From NCBI RefSeq assembly GCF_904849725.1, contig NC_058518.1, positions 14,404,147 through 14,468,146 of the forward strand: a DNA stretch of 64,000 nucleotides, read 5' to 3'. A program made the position numbers and the translations under genes. A model generated the notes under the pieces. The model did not search any database. It saw nothing but the letters and a program-made list of their open reading frames with translations, and was not told where the DNA came from. Each line of letters opens with the position of its first letter. The stretch's first letter is position 1. The DNA is from Hordeum vulgare subsp. vulgare (lineage: Eukaryota > Streptophyta > Magnoliopsida > Poales > Poaceae). Positions 22,844 to 34,198 of this stretch are shown one piece after another.

Positions 22844-24551
22844 TGTTGGGGAATGTAGTAATAATTCAAACATTTTTCTACGTGTCACCAAGATCAATCT
22901 AGGAGACGATAGCAACGAGAGAGAGGGAATGCATCTTCATACCGTTGAAGATCGCTAAGCGGAAGCGTTACAAAGAACGCGGTTAATGGAGTCGTACTCG
23001 CGGCGATTCAAATCGCAGAAGATCCGATCCAAGCACCGAACGAACGGCGCCTCCGCGTTCAACACACGTACAGCCCGAGGACGTCTCCTCCTTCTTGATC
23101 CAGCAAGGGAGGAGGAGAAGTTGAGGGCGAGCTCGGCAGCACGACGGAGTGGTGGTGGTAGAGCTCGTGGTTCTTCGCCAAGCGCTACGAAGGAGAGGGT
23201 GTACGGGGGTAGGGCGGCACCAGCGGGAGATGGTTCAGGTCGTGTGCAGCCTTCTCGCCCCCATCTATTTATAAGGGGAAGGGGAGAGGTGGCCGGTCAC
23301 CCTAGATGACCTAGGAGGGGGTGGCGGCGGCCAAGGGGGTGGCTTGCCTCCCAAGTTGGTGGGAGGCGCCCCCACGCCCTAGGGTTGCCAGCCTTAGGCG
23401 CCTTGGGCCCTTGGGTGGTGCGCACCAGCCCACCAAAGAACTGGTTCCCTCCCTCCTTCAGTCAACGTGCCCACCAGGACAGGTGGCCCGTCCCGGTGGA
23501 AACCGGGAACCCTTTCGGTGGTATCGATACAATACCGATAAACCCCGAAACTTTTCCGGTGACCCAAGCTGGACATTCCATATATAAATCTTCACCTCCG
23601 GACTATTCTGGAACTCCTCGTGATGTCCGGGATCTCATCCAGGACTCCGAACAACTTTCGGTAACCACATAAAATTCTCCTTATTACAACTCTAGCGTTA
23701 CCGAACCTTAAGTGTGTAGACCCTACTGGTTCGGGAACTATGCAGACATGACTGAGACACCTCTCCGGCCAATAACCAATAGCGGGATCTGGATACCCAT
23801 ATTGGCTCTCACATGTTCCACGATGATCTCATCGGATGAACCATAATGTCGGGGATTCAATCAATACCGTATACAATTCCCTTTGTCCATTGTTATTTTA
23901 CTTGTCCGAGATTCGATCGTCGGTATCCCAATACCTTGTTCAATCTCGTTACCGACAAGTCTCTTTACTAACACATGATCCCTTGACTAACTCCTTAGTC
24001 ACATTGAGCTCATTATGATGATGTATTATCGAGTCGGCCCGGAGATACCTCTCCATCACGCGGAGCGACAAATCCCAGTCTTGATTTGTACCTACCCAAC
24101 AAACACTTTTGGAGATACCTCTAGTGCACCTTTATAGTCACTGAGTTACGTTGTGACGTTTTATACACCCAAAGCATTCCTACGGTATCCGGGAGTTTCA
24201 AAATCTCATGGTCTAAGGAAATGATACTTGACCTTAGAAAAGATCAAGCATATGAACTACACGATCTTGTGCTATACTTAGGATTGGGTCTTGTCCATCA
24301 CATCATTTTCCAAATAATGTGATCCGGTTATCAACGACATCCAATGTCCATGGTCAGGAAACCATGATCATATATTGATCAATGAGCTAGTCAACTAGAG
24401 GCTCACTAGGGACATGGTGTGGTCTACGTACTCACACATGTATTACGGTTTTCGGTTAATACAATTATATCATGGAAAATAGACAATTATCATGAACAAG
24501 AAAATATAATAATAACCATTTTATTATTGCCTCTAGGGCATATTTCCAACA
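22844..24551 (-). mobile_element. Solo LTR of an Angela/BARE/WIS-type Copia element, 1708 bp
   Basis: In minus orientation the LTR starts TGTTGGAAATATGCCCTAGA at 24551 and ends CGTAGGTCCCCAACA-like sequence (TTCCCCAACA) at 22844. The start sequence and 1.7-kb length are typical of this high-copy Triticeae family. Flanks are CCATT (22839-22843) and CCATC (24552-24556), a 5-bp target duplication with one difference. Copy C has the empty site CACCATCACC near 36686. No internal domain remains between LTRs, so this is a product of LTR-LTR recombination. It has no coding capacity. Confidence 0.93.
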
Positions 24552-24640
24552 CCATCACCTTGTGAATGTCGCCAAGGAAACAAAAACCTAGGAAGAAAAA
24601 ACAGAATAGATGGATGGCTTCCATTCTTGCACTTGCACTA
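24552..24640 (+). repeat. Continuation of copy B after the solo LTR
   Basis: The sequence resumes the copy A/C alignment at CCATCACCTTGTGAATGTCG and AAACAAAAACCTAGG, confirming that the LTR split a formerly continuous unit. Confidence 0.85.
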
Positions 24641-24795
24641 GAGTCAATAATAAAATAGACGGATGGCTTCCATTCTTGCACTTCACTAGAGTCAACAGTC
24701 TCCCACTTGCACTAGAGTCAATAATCTAGTTACATTGTGATGAATCAAACACCCATAGAGTTCTGGTGTTGATCATGTTTTGCTCGTGGAAGAGG
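24640..24795 (-). mobile_element. Internal 3' end and polypurine tract of an Angela-type Copia
   Basis: In minus orientation the stretch contains GATTATTGACTCTAGTGCAA followed by GTGGGAGACTGT. This is the usual sequence just before the 3' LTR in Angela-type elements, including the purine-rich tract. Part of it, TTCCATTCTTGCACTT with CACTAGAGTCAA, is duplicated at about 24618-24650 and 24667-24697. No LTR is attached, so it is a separate remnant from the solo LTR beside it. Confidence 0.6.
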
Positions 24796-25797
24796 CTTGT
24801 GATTGAATTAGCCACCGCAAATTTGTTAGGGATTGTTGATTTCGACCACGGGGTAGCCACAAATAAAATTAGATACTACACCAAATATGTGTATAAATCA
24901 ATCAAATATTATTAAACCCAAACATTTAAGGAAATATAAATAATTGACAACAATCATTCTATAGTCTGTACACATAAATACTTCATCTAGTTTGATCTCG
25001 GCACCAAAGGTTAATAATTTTCGCCGCATATGATTTTCCGTAATGATATTGCCTGGTTGCAACTCTTTGTTCCCCCTTAGTGCAGGTCTGCCAGCACTTC
25101 GGGTTTGGAAACTGTTTTGAAAACTTGTGTCACATATGGAAAAAGGGCTTATAGATGAAGTCACATTAGTGGCGGGGACCATTTAGCACCCGCCACTGTA
25201 ATAAAAAAATATATCAGGGGCGGGTGCCAAAACACACCCGTCATTTCTATTGGTGTTGTCATCCTAGACGGCAATCACCTATACGATGTGTCAAAATCTC
25301 GAGGAGTGGCGGCACCGAAGTCAGTCTCGCCACGGTGACAGGACGAGCATCGCCTCGACTCATCGGCCTCGATCACTTGGGCGATGGCCCATAGACTATT
25401 GCGTCAGCGTGGAGGTAGATGAAGAAGAATTATTTGACAAGAAGGTGGTCCGAGAAGTCCATCCCCAGCAACAAAAAAATGAACCAAGAACGTTACAGCG
25501 TTATGGCTTTATGACAATGCTTGTTAAAATGCATGTGCGGATCGCGTAATTTAAACGCTAAGACATACACAAAGGTCTTCTCTGCCCTGTCACTGCCAGC
25601 CGTACACCAAATTAAGCGTCTGTAGTCTTCTCGGTTAGGCCGATTACGCTACTTGTTGATGCATTTACGACTTATCTGGCTTGTGTCATAGTCAGGTAGA
25701 GATTTTTCCGGAGTAGATATGGAATGTGTAGGAGTAAGGCTGGAAAAAGAGATAGGTGCAAGTGAGGCGGTAGGCCTCTCCCTAGTGTGTATGTGAT

Positions 25798-26080
25798 GCT
25801 TAAGCGCCCTACACGCGACCTAGGCGGCAATACAGTTTTTACTATCATAGTATGTTTGCGGTATTATATGTATCAATTATTCAGAGCATAACAATAACTA
25901 AATTACCCGATCCTACAATTGCATATTGCCTATTTGGCATATTAGTGAAATATGGCATGATTTCCCGCCCGGGTAGACAATTTATTGCTTGCCCCACCTA
26001 GTCTTACACATATGACCTAGGTTAGGCATTTGGACATCGTCTTGTGCCTAAGCATGCCTAAACGCTTCCTAGGCACTGCC
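25798..26080. repeat. Interspersed repeat with CCTAGGC-rich ends
   Basis: The stretch opens with GCTTAAGCGCCCTACACGCG then CCTAGGCGGC, and closes with GCCTAAGCATGCCTAAACGC then CCTAGGCACTGCC. These two ends are related direct repeats. The same unit is present in segment E at about 51243-51535. The class is unknown. Confidence 0.4.
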
Positions 26081-27064
26081 TTTTACAATAGAGGCAGGGA
26101 CCTTATTGGAGGTTGGGCCACAGGTTGGATAGCAACATGGACGCTGATTAGAGCAAACGAGGAGGAGAAGCTCTGTCTGCCATCTCAGAGATGACCACTC
26201 ACTCTCGTTTCTTGTGACAAAGCACTACAGGCCCGTCGCGTCGAAGAACCTCGTTGTATCACTTATCCCTCGCTCAAATTTCCGATGTATCTCATTTCTA
26301 AAAAATATCCTCATTCAAACACTGGTTCCACTCATCCCTGTGGTCATTATCGCTCTCCATATACTTAGTCCATAATGTACATGGTGGCCTCACACACATT
26401 TGTTGCACTTTCGAGTATTCCTTCTACTACATGATAAAACTAGTTATTCATAGACAGAGTCAAAGTACACACTTCGTTGCTTCACCAAACTTGACATGTC
26501 CGGATTTTTATTTTCTGCCCTTCAAATGTGGCCATTATAGTCGTGGAACTAACATATCCAATGCGCATTACGGTATCTACCAATATATATAACCTGTCAC
26601 AAGCTGGGCTTCATCTCGAATATGAAAATATGGTCCACAGAGTTAAAGGAAGTCTCCATGCAACTGCGGTGCCAGTCATCTTGTTGACCATTTTTTTTCT
26701 GTGTCAATAAACTTGTCCCTGTTGTACGTTGTTTCCTGACACATATCTATTATTGTTTTGAGCTTTGCCTTTACTAAATAAGAAATTTGTTTTACGTGGA
26801 CATGGTATTCAATCCTTCACCAAACTTCATGTGTTTTCATTTTTCTCTACGTCATTCAACTTCACCCATACTTGTCCTTGAACTAACATGTATATGGTCC
26901 ATGTATTTGACATGCCACAAGCTGGATATTACCTTAGTATGAAGATACGCTCCACGAGCTTAGAATCAAAACATTGATAAGAATAAACTTGTCTTTTTGC
27001 ATGCAAATATGTGTCGTATTTATATCATAAGGATCATAATACAATTCCCGTACACACCTATCTT

Positions 27065-27931
27065 ACAAAACTGAAAAGGAAGAAAAATGCGCAAAGAACA
27101 CCAAATGCCGGTAGTGGAAGAGGCCATTGACATAGGCCCTGATTGGCTCCTCCACCTTCTGGATAATTGCAACGCCAATGAACATCTACCTATCATGATG
27201 ACTCTATGGAGGATATGTGTTACGTGAGGAATGGAATGACGCACGACAAACTACCACCGCCGGTCGAAGCTTCGATGGGATTTATTTGCAGCTACATAAA
27301 TTCTCTACTGACCATTCCGCAACACATTACAGACCATATTGTGCGAGGGAAGATGGTGCCTTCAAACAATCATGACGAGTGTAGGAAGGACAAGCATAGG
27401 TCTACACTAGAAAGCGCGCGTACACTAGCTAGAAGGATGGGTGAGGCCGCCTGCTGGGTGGAATAAACTCAGCATAGTCCGTGCTTTCTTTGAAGCGGAC
27501 GGCATGGGATTATGGGAAGGGCCAACATGATCTCGCGAAATGAGGGAGGAGTCATGGATATTCCCGTATACATGCAAAAACGCACTAGAGACTGCGCTTG
27601 CTGCTTGTTTGGAGGGTATTGCGCTCACTCTGGAGTGGAGTGAGGCTCCGTTTATCCTTGAGACTAACTGCATGGTGGCAGCCAATATGATTATGCAAAC
27701 TGAGCAGGATCTGTCGCCGGATGCAGCTACGGTCGAAGAAATCAAACACCTTCTGTTCATGAACAGGGAACATGCTATTTCCCTGGTCCGTCACCATCGT
27801 AATTCTGTTGCTCATAGCCTTGCCCAGTTGGGTTGAGGTCTGTTCATCTAGAGATTCATTCACTGTATCAGAACGATTGTAATAATCCCATGGTTAAGAA
27901 ATGCACTTTCCTTTTAGCAAAAAAAAAAAGC
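27065..27931 (+). pseudogene. LINE-type RVT/RNase H pseudogene, segment D copy
   Basis: The upstream part (27090-27340) reads like the region between RT and RNase H in plant LINE-type proteins: DWLLHLLDNC, then RICYVRNGMTHDK, then SMGFICSYINSLL. The RNase H part is a 99-codon frame at 27540-27836 containing LAACLEGIALTLEW, PFILETNC and HRNSVAHSLAQLG. Two acidic catalytic positions are lost relative to the paralogue: ETEL became ETAL and ETDC became ETNC. The first catalytic block (a VDGSF-type motif) is degenerate, and a deletion of about 28 bp after AQLG ends the frame early. An A-rich stretch at 27919-27931 may be the old tail. It is certainly inactive. Confidence 0.78.
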
Positions 27932-28147
27932 TGGTGCAAGTACACACTGGTTAGTGCATGAGCTATGAGGCACGCAGACGCCACGTGGGGTGGTGAGCAG
28001 AGGTGGTTGCAGCGGCGGCGGCGGCTGAAGAGATGCGCGTGGCAGCGGCGGCGGCTGCGGTAGGGCTGGGTAGGATCTTTTGGGATGATGCCATGTAGAG
28101 AGTGATATGTTTGACAATGCAACTCACAATATTGATTGGGTGTATAT

Positions 28148-28148
<1 letters not shown>

Positions 28149-28240
<92 letters not shown>
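28149..28240. repeat. Compound (CA)n(TA)n microsatellite, about 92 bp
   Basis: An uninterrupted CA run of about 30 bp passes into a TA run of about 60 bp with one small interruption. The paralogous site at 53588-53600 has only one CA and four TA units, so this is an expansion specific to segment D, or a contraction in E. Confidence 0.96.
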
Positions 28241-28243
<3 letters not shown>

Positions 28244-30226
28244 TAATATGGGCCTCTACCTCAACTATATACAAAGGCTAGGAGATGGGCTAAGCTATAC
28301 ACATATACATGCAGAACTTTATGTTCACCATTTAGTGCATGAGCAAACTGAAAGTACTTGCATGCACGTAAAACTGAATATAGGATTGCATGTTACGTGT
28401 GTGTACGTATACATCCAATATCAACATAGATGTGTATTGCACCTAAGATAAAGAATCATTTACATTTGAACATAGATTTTCTAAAAGTAGGAAGCACCAA
28501 AAACACATCAAACACCTATATACCTCTTCTGTCACCCACCTGCGTAGCGCTAGATCAAGCCTCGCTTCTTCCCTTATCTTACTATAAAATTACATACCAT
28601 GACACCTATGGCTTGCTCGACATAGTCACTATGTTTCTAAATCACCTGGTCGGACAAGGCCTTTTGGGTCTCAGACTATACATCCTACATAGTCACTCTA
28701 TGTTCATAACTCCCATTCCTTTTGATGAGGCTATTAACTTCAAATATATATACCCCCCTTACTGCTTCTCTTGTGTTTCTGTTAGATATACTATCTTGGA
28801 CGGAAGATTGGTATGTATGAGAAGTGACATGGGAGAGGCTAACAAGCCATCTCCTATTGTAGTGGGCGCGAGCTTCTCACTAGGTTGTCCATGCTATATA
28901 ACACACAGAGAAACATGTTGATGGCATTAATTCAATGCGATATCTCTACTCTGCCAAAACTAACATGGTAGGTCTTCGAAGATTACTCTCCCCATCCGCG
29001 AGACCCACAACCCGATTTATATGCCGTGTGGTAGTGCAACTACTTTTCAAGACCCTGGAAAAATAACTAAAAATAAACTTCCGTCTGAAAGAAGTCGAGA
29101 CCATCACGATACAAGAAAACTAGCAACGGGAAAACACGCCCTTTAGTAATATCATTTATTTGTTCTAATACAACTCCAACCACTCATAATGGTTCTCTCA
29201 TCAAACGCACCATCATTGTTTGTCTTACCAGATCCGGTTGGAGAGACCGTGGGGCTGCCAGGGAATACTTTTCTTGGCTTTTTTTGAAGAGCTGATTATT
29301 TCCATTCAGTTATATATCTTCTTTGCACTAGCTATTTATAATGGCATCTACAATGGTAGAGGCTTTAGAAGATGCTAACGGTGAAAAGAATACTATTATA
29401 AAATAAAAGTGCCTAAGCATCCTACATTACAATGGCAAGAGCTAATCACATGGGCTTTATTTTCTTTCAAGTATTCGGCCCAAAGTCCACATGGTCCAGA
29501 AGCAACCAACATAATGTCATCCTTCTTTTTTTTTTAAATAAAATAAAATTGGTATTAATGAATGCATTCAGAAAAATAACGAGGAAGAACATCATATAAC
29601 TGGAATGCCCCAGAAATCCTCCATAACACTAAGCTCCCTAGTTTTGACACATGTTCAATTGAGGTCTCCAATTAAATGGGGTCACCCGATTTTGACAAGG
29701 TCAACAATTTCTCAAGAAGATGGAATTGAACCATTTATCTGTCTATGTAATACATCATGTTCCATAAGTTTAGAGGCCTCTTAGTCAATTGAGTTCTTGA
29801 ATTTAAAACGTGGCCACTCGATTTTGACAAGGTCAACAATTTATTAATGAGCCCTTTCATTCTATTTTTATTTATTTTGCTACAATCTCAAATTTTGAAG
29901 CTCTCCCATTTGATTGTGGTACTCAATTTTGGATTCAGTTCATGTCTTGACAGATTCAACGGTTTTTATAAATAAATCGACAACAATATGCATTTAAAAA
30001 TATATCAACCCCATGCGTCCTCTTGGCACCTAGAAAAAAGAAGCACAAATACGTGATATCGTAACACAAATATAGTATATGCGACCATCGACGTACATTT
30101 TTTTTCACATAAATACGGTTTGATTAGCAAATAACCTACAATCGTACCACAAAAGGCCAATGAAGAACACCCCATTACAAATAAATATAAAACACACTCC
30201 ACCATTTCTCCAGCTCGCCAAACGAA

Positions 30227-30487
30227 TACTCGGTTGGTTCCAAAATATAAGGTGTATTGGTTATTTTGAAATCATAAGTTTCTTCAACATTGTCCAAGTT
30301 CAGAGCCAAAAATATCGACATCCACAATATTACATAAATAATATATTAAACTCCATTTCATGATAAATCGAATGACATCGACTTCATAATAACTCTATGG
30401 ATATATTTCTCTATAAATTTAATCAAACTTAAAGAGGATTGACTTTTCAAAAACTAATGCATCTAATATTTTAAAATAGAGGGAGTA
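30227..30487. mobile_element. Degenerate Stowaway-type MITE, 261 bp
   Basis: The left end is TACTCGGTTGGTTCCAAAAT and the right end is AATAGAGGGAGTA, with TA edges. Internal arms (AACATTGTCCAAGTTC and TTAATCAAACTT, AAAAATATCGACATC) fit the long-armed Stowaway type common in Triticeae. It is present at the same site in segment E, so it predates the duplication. Confidence 0.78.
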
Positions 30488-31445
30488 AAAATATTATGAG
30501 AAATTAATAATGCCAATGGCGCAGCAGACCACACCGAACTCTTCTAGTTAGGAATATCACTCAAACATTGCAACAATTTTAGAAAATAGACAATCTCCCT
30601 ATGTGTAAATTGAAGAAAACTTCTTCGCTTTTCCTACATGATTCAGAGAGAAATTAATAAATAGTACAAGGTAATCCTAATTTTATTCCAGTAAGTTTCA
30701 GACATGGAGAAAAGTGGGAAGATGATTCCTCTAGAGACAACATGCACCCTGCTAAGTTTGTGCGTTCCCGAGAAGAATGCCTCGCCGTTCAGTCTCAAAG
30801 TAAAACCTGCTGCTAGCTCTGTGGCCCAATGGCAAACAATGACGAGCAGAAAACCTCCAGGCACAAGGGTCAGGTCTGGCTCTCGGCTGGGCTCTCCTCT
30901 ACGACAGCGAAAGACGAGTGGAGGCCCTAGGGGCAGGACGAGCACCGCCTCGACTACTCGGTCTGGATCGTTGTGCCGCCGTTGGGCCGGGGCTTACCGG
31001 CGATCTAACATGGGTGGTTAAAATGTGTGCCATGTGTGTGGATCGCTTGGAAGGAGTATTCAGCAGGTGGTCCTGCCCGGAAGCTTTGAAGTTTCTTTTT
31101 TATGAGTTTGAAGTATGGTATCACCTAAAGCTTGGCAGCATGTGTGGAATGTGCAGCAAGTTTGTTCAGTTGTTTCCCTGGAGAAGGTGAAGAGTGTGCT
31201 TGGTTTGCATCCTCGCCATGAATTGCCTGGCCTGGAATTGTCCATGGATTCAACTCGTGGTGCTTTGGTTGCTTCCTTATGGAAAAGAGAGCTTGCCTGG
31301 CCTGGCCTGGCCTAGAGTCCTTGTATTGTCGTTAGCCTAAGCTAATCTCCAGGCAGTGTAATTAGCCTGCGTCAGGCGAGCTCGTTCGGACGCCTAGGCA
31401 TGCAGCCACGAGCTAAATAGCTGTATCGGACTCTTGGATTAAAAT

Positions 31446-31500
31446 AAATCCTTTTTCGTCCGAAATTACCTGTCACACAAATGTATAATAGTGGATGTAA
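31446..31500. mobile_element. Left half of a Stowaway-type MITE, truncated by deletion
   Basis: The sequence CTTTTTCGTCCGAAATTACC onward matches the left half of the MITE at 59034 in segment E. It then jumps directly to sequence that in E lies near 59890. The right half of the MITE and about 0.75 kb beyond it are absent here. Confidence 0.7.
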
Positions 31501-32589
31501 TCGGAGAAAAAAAATCCAGCATCTATATCCGGGCACTATATGCGGGTGCATAAAAGTTTCGATGAAAGAAGACATTTAAAGACAAGAAAGACAAAAAAAA
31601 CCGCCTCGTAAATAGCTATAATCAAGCATCAAAATTTGTCTTTTTTAGACAAGCAACAAAAAAATTGGATTTTTCATAGTAATTTTTTAACTTTGCAAAT
31701 GGGTGCATATATGAGCCAAGGCCAATTTCCGAAACTGATGTCCTCGAGCACTCTCCCTATTGCCTACTTGCCAATTCCTCTTTCTACTTGAGAATATAGT
31801 TTTCTTGTTACAATTATTTTGCTACACCATGAGTTCTCAATACAATAGATGTTTGGCTCAATGGTGTTGGGTAAGAAATGAAAACGAACGACATTCGTGA
31901 CTGAACAAGTAACCACAAACTTTTAGAGGTTCAGCAATTTTCATATTTGGATGCCCAAATAAAAATAGTCATCAAACCAAACATGTGGTCAAATTAACAA
32001 AAACATATAAATCCAAATGGTTGCGAAAATATCAATCATCATAGAAACAAAAATCTTGAAATATATGGTTGCATCATAGCGCAAGCACAAAACTACTGAA
32101 TAGAGAAACAAATACAATGTGCATTTCTCGATTATGATTATGCCGCATCTTGAATTGTACAAGTTGATATGCTAAAACATCGGTTTCGGTATGTTGACCA
32201 TTTTGGGCTCAATGTGTGTGAATTCCATGCAGGATCTCTCCTGCACCTACAAGGTATAAACATAGTTGGTAACTGCTCTCTTCTAGGGAGTGAAATGTTT
32301 TTTTCCTGTTTCGTAAGCTTCGAGGAAAATAAGCGTTCTAAAACCTGAAGTTTTGACAAAATGAATCCAAGATGCACAAATGGATAGACAAGGTGCTGCG
32401 GAAACCTGTTTACTTTGTGCAAAACTAACAAGCATGTCCTTCGAACAAATCCTTTCTGAATATTAGTATTTCTTTTAAAGGATGGTTACCCCTGGCTTCT
32501 ATATTTGAATGATGCATACAACCATATTATTAAACAAAAGGTCCAAAAATATTTGTGATTCGGTACAAGTTCATAAGGGAGCGAAAGTA

Positions 32590-32775
32590 AATTGAAGAGA
32601 AAAACCGGCAAAAAGTAGGTCAAGATGACTAAACACCTAACGTATTATTGGACCACCATCCAAACCGGCTGTAAGTATCCAATCATGCTACCGACTCCCA
32701 CTGGTTGCACCCAACAGCCAAAAGCTCCTTATCTACCATATGACTGAGTAACAACCATATAGTCCAATGCAAATT
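32590..32775 (-). mobile_element. LINE 3'-end fragment, second copy
   Basis: This is the paralogue of the fragment at 18571-18735. It extends about 20 bp further on the left (AAAAACCGGCAAAAAGTAGG), which fits LINE 3' UTR sequence in reverse complement. Confidence 0.7.
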
Positions 32776-32910
32776 AATAAGAGTTTATATGTTAAATATT
32801 ATGTCACTTTTGCAGTTCCAGGTAGACCAAAGTAATGCTCATACTCCTATGCGAATATGTTCCGTAGTACTTGACTCAACTTTGTTTAGTCACGTCTCAA
32901 ATAACATGTT
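32776..32910 (+). repeat. Local repeat family, copy C, sequence before the MULE
   Basis: The stretch is homologous to 18736-18865 and leads into the shared MULE insertion site. Confidence 0.8.
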
Positions 32911-32919
32911 AATACTATT

Positions 32920-34189
32920 GAGTAAATGGCACGGACAGTCATAGATCTTGCACTATGGGTGCACTGAAGTCATGATACTTTCAAACAAAAAAAACTGTCA
33001 TAGAACTTGCGTTGCGGGAGCAGATAGGTCACACATGCCATCTGAACCAGCCAGTTGACCGTTTTTTTCCCTGTAACGGTCAAGCCCGACACACATGATC
33101 AGGTCGGTTGGACACGAAAATTTGCATGCATCGCTCACATGAGCCGCTGTCCGGCCTTTGGAGTTAACGATGTATGGCTTCATGCTTCCTTTGTTAGTCC
33201 TTTTGTGTTGGTTGCCAATTGGAGAGGAGTCTGGTGGCGCAGCGGCCGGGTCGAGCTTCTTGGCGGCAAGTGAACTAGTAATGACGATGAGTCCCATTCT
33301 ACATTGATACAACTTGGTATGATATTATTATTTTATGGAATGGAGGAAGATGATGATTTGTACGAGAAAAATGTATATGATGTTGTGCAGGATACTTTGC
33401 TTGCGGAGGGGAAGAACATACGAGATGAGTATATATATGTACCTGGCACTTGAAGTTGTGTACTAAAATGTAGTCATCTAATGGCTTTTATGGTCTTTTG
33501 GTATAACTCATGTTATGAACAAAATGTGATGAAATACTGTTAGAATCTTGTCATCATGTAATTTTTGCGAAAATGAATTTATGTACATGGATGTTATGCA
33601 CCCATCATACCTTAAGTTATGTACTAAACTTTTGCCATCTACACAACATGAATTTCACTTCAAAATGAAAGCCAAAGTTCACCTCCTGCGAGGACCTTCA
33701 GCTAGAACCCATGCCGCGAAGGCTCGACGTCTTGCTGCCATGTAAGTAGTGGGCCATGTTTTTGGCTAAGGGGTCGAGAGAGGAGGGCTGGAGATTCATG
33801 TTAGACTCAAGATTTATGGAATACGGTTCGAAATTTGGGAACGAGAGAGAAGAGCCCCTTTTTAAAGCAATCATATTTGCAACACTACTCTTGTAATTAA
33901 ACGACAAGGTCTTTTCTACAAAATAATCAACCCTAACCAACCTTAATGTGTGTCGTGCGTGATAGCGCAATGGAGAAAAAGGGTAGCTGGCCGGTTTAGA
34001 TGGTCTGTGAGATCTATCTGCATCCGCAATACAAGTTCTATGACAGGGTTTATTCAGAAATGGGGCAGCTGGCCAGTTCAGATAGCATATATGACCTATC
34101 TGTACCCGCAACACAAGTTCTGTGATAGTTTTTCTGGTTTGCAAGTACACCCACATCGCACGTTCTCGGACCACTAGTGACATTTACTC
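32920..34189. mobile_element. Mutator-like element, copy C, 1270 bp
   Basis: The element is flanked by AATACTATT at 32911-32919 and 34190-34198, the same 9-bp duplication as the copy at 18875-20184, so both descend from one insertion that was later duplicated. The termini are GAGTAAATGGCACGG and, in reverse complement, GAGTAAATGTCACTA. The interior matches the B copy with several small indels. No transposase is encoded. Confidence 0.88.
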
Positions 34190-34198
34190 AATACTATT

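Larger units (their letters stand above)
24796..32497 (+). repeat. Long paralogous segment D
   Basis: The segment aligns, with high identity by eye, to segment E at 50412-60970, in the same order and orientation. It contains an RNase H remnant, a MITE, a large microsatellite and decayed spacer. Segment-specific differences are described in separate entries. No gene in it passes the test of constraint between the two copies. Confidence 0.88.

Noticed and set aside
23270..23310. ATG and open frames inside the solo LTR (22986-23672)
   Set aside because: They are within recognised LTR sequence of an Angela-type element, which does not encode protein.
28430..28921. A 163-codon frame conserved in position with 53788-54321, as a candidate gene
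   Set aside because: Comparing the paralogues gave about 18 amino-acid changes against about four silent ones, so there is no sign of protein-level constraint. A one-base difference also changes the C-terminus.
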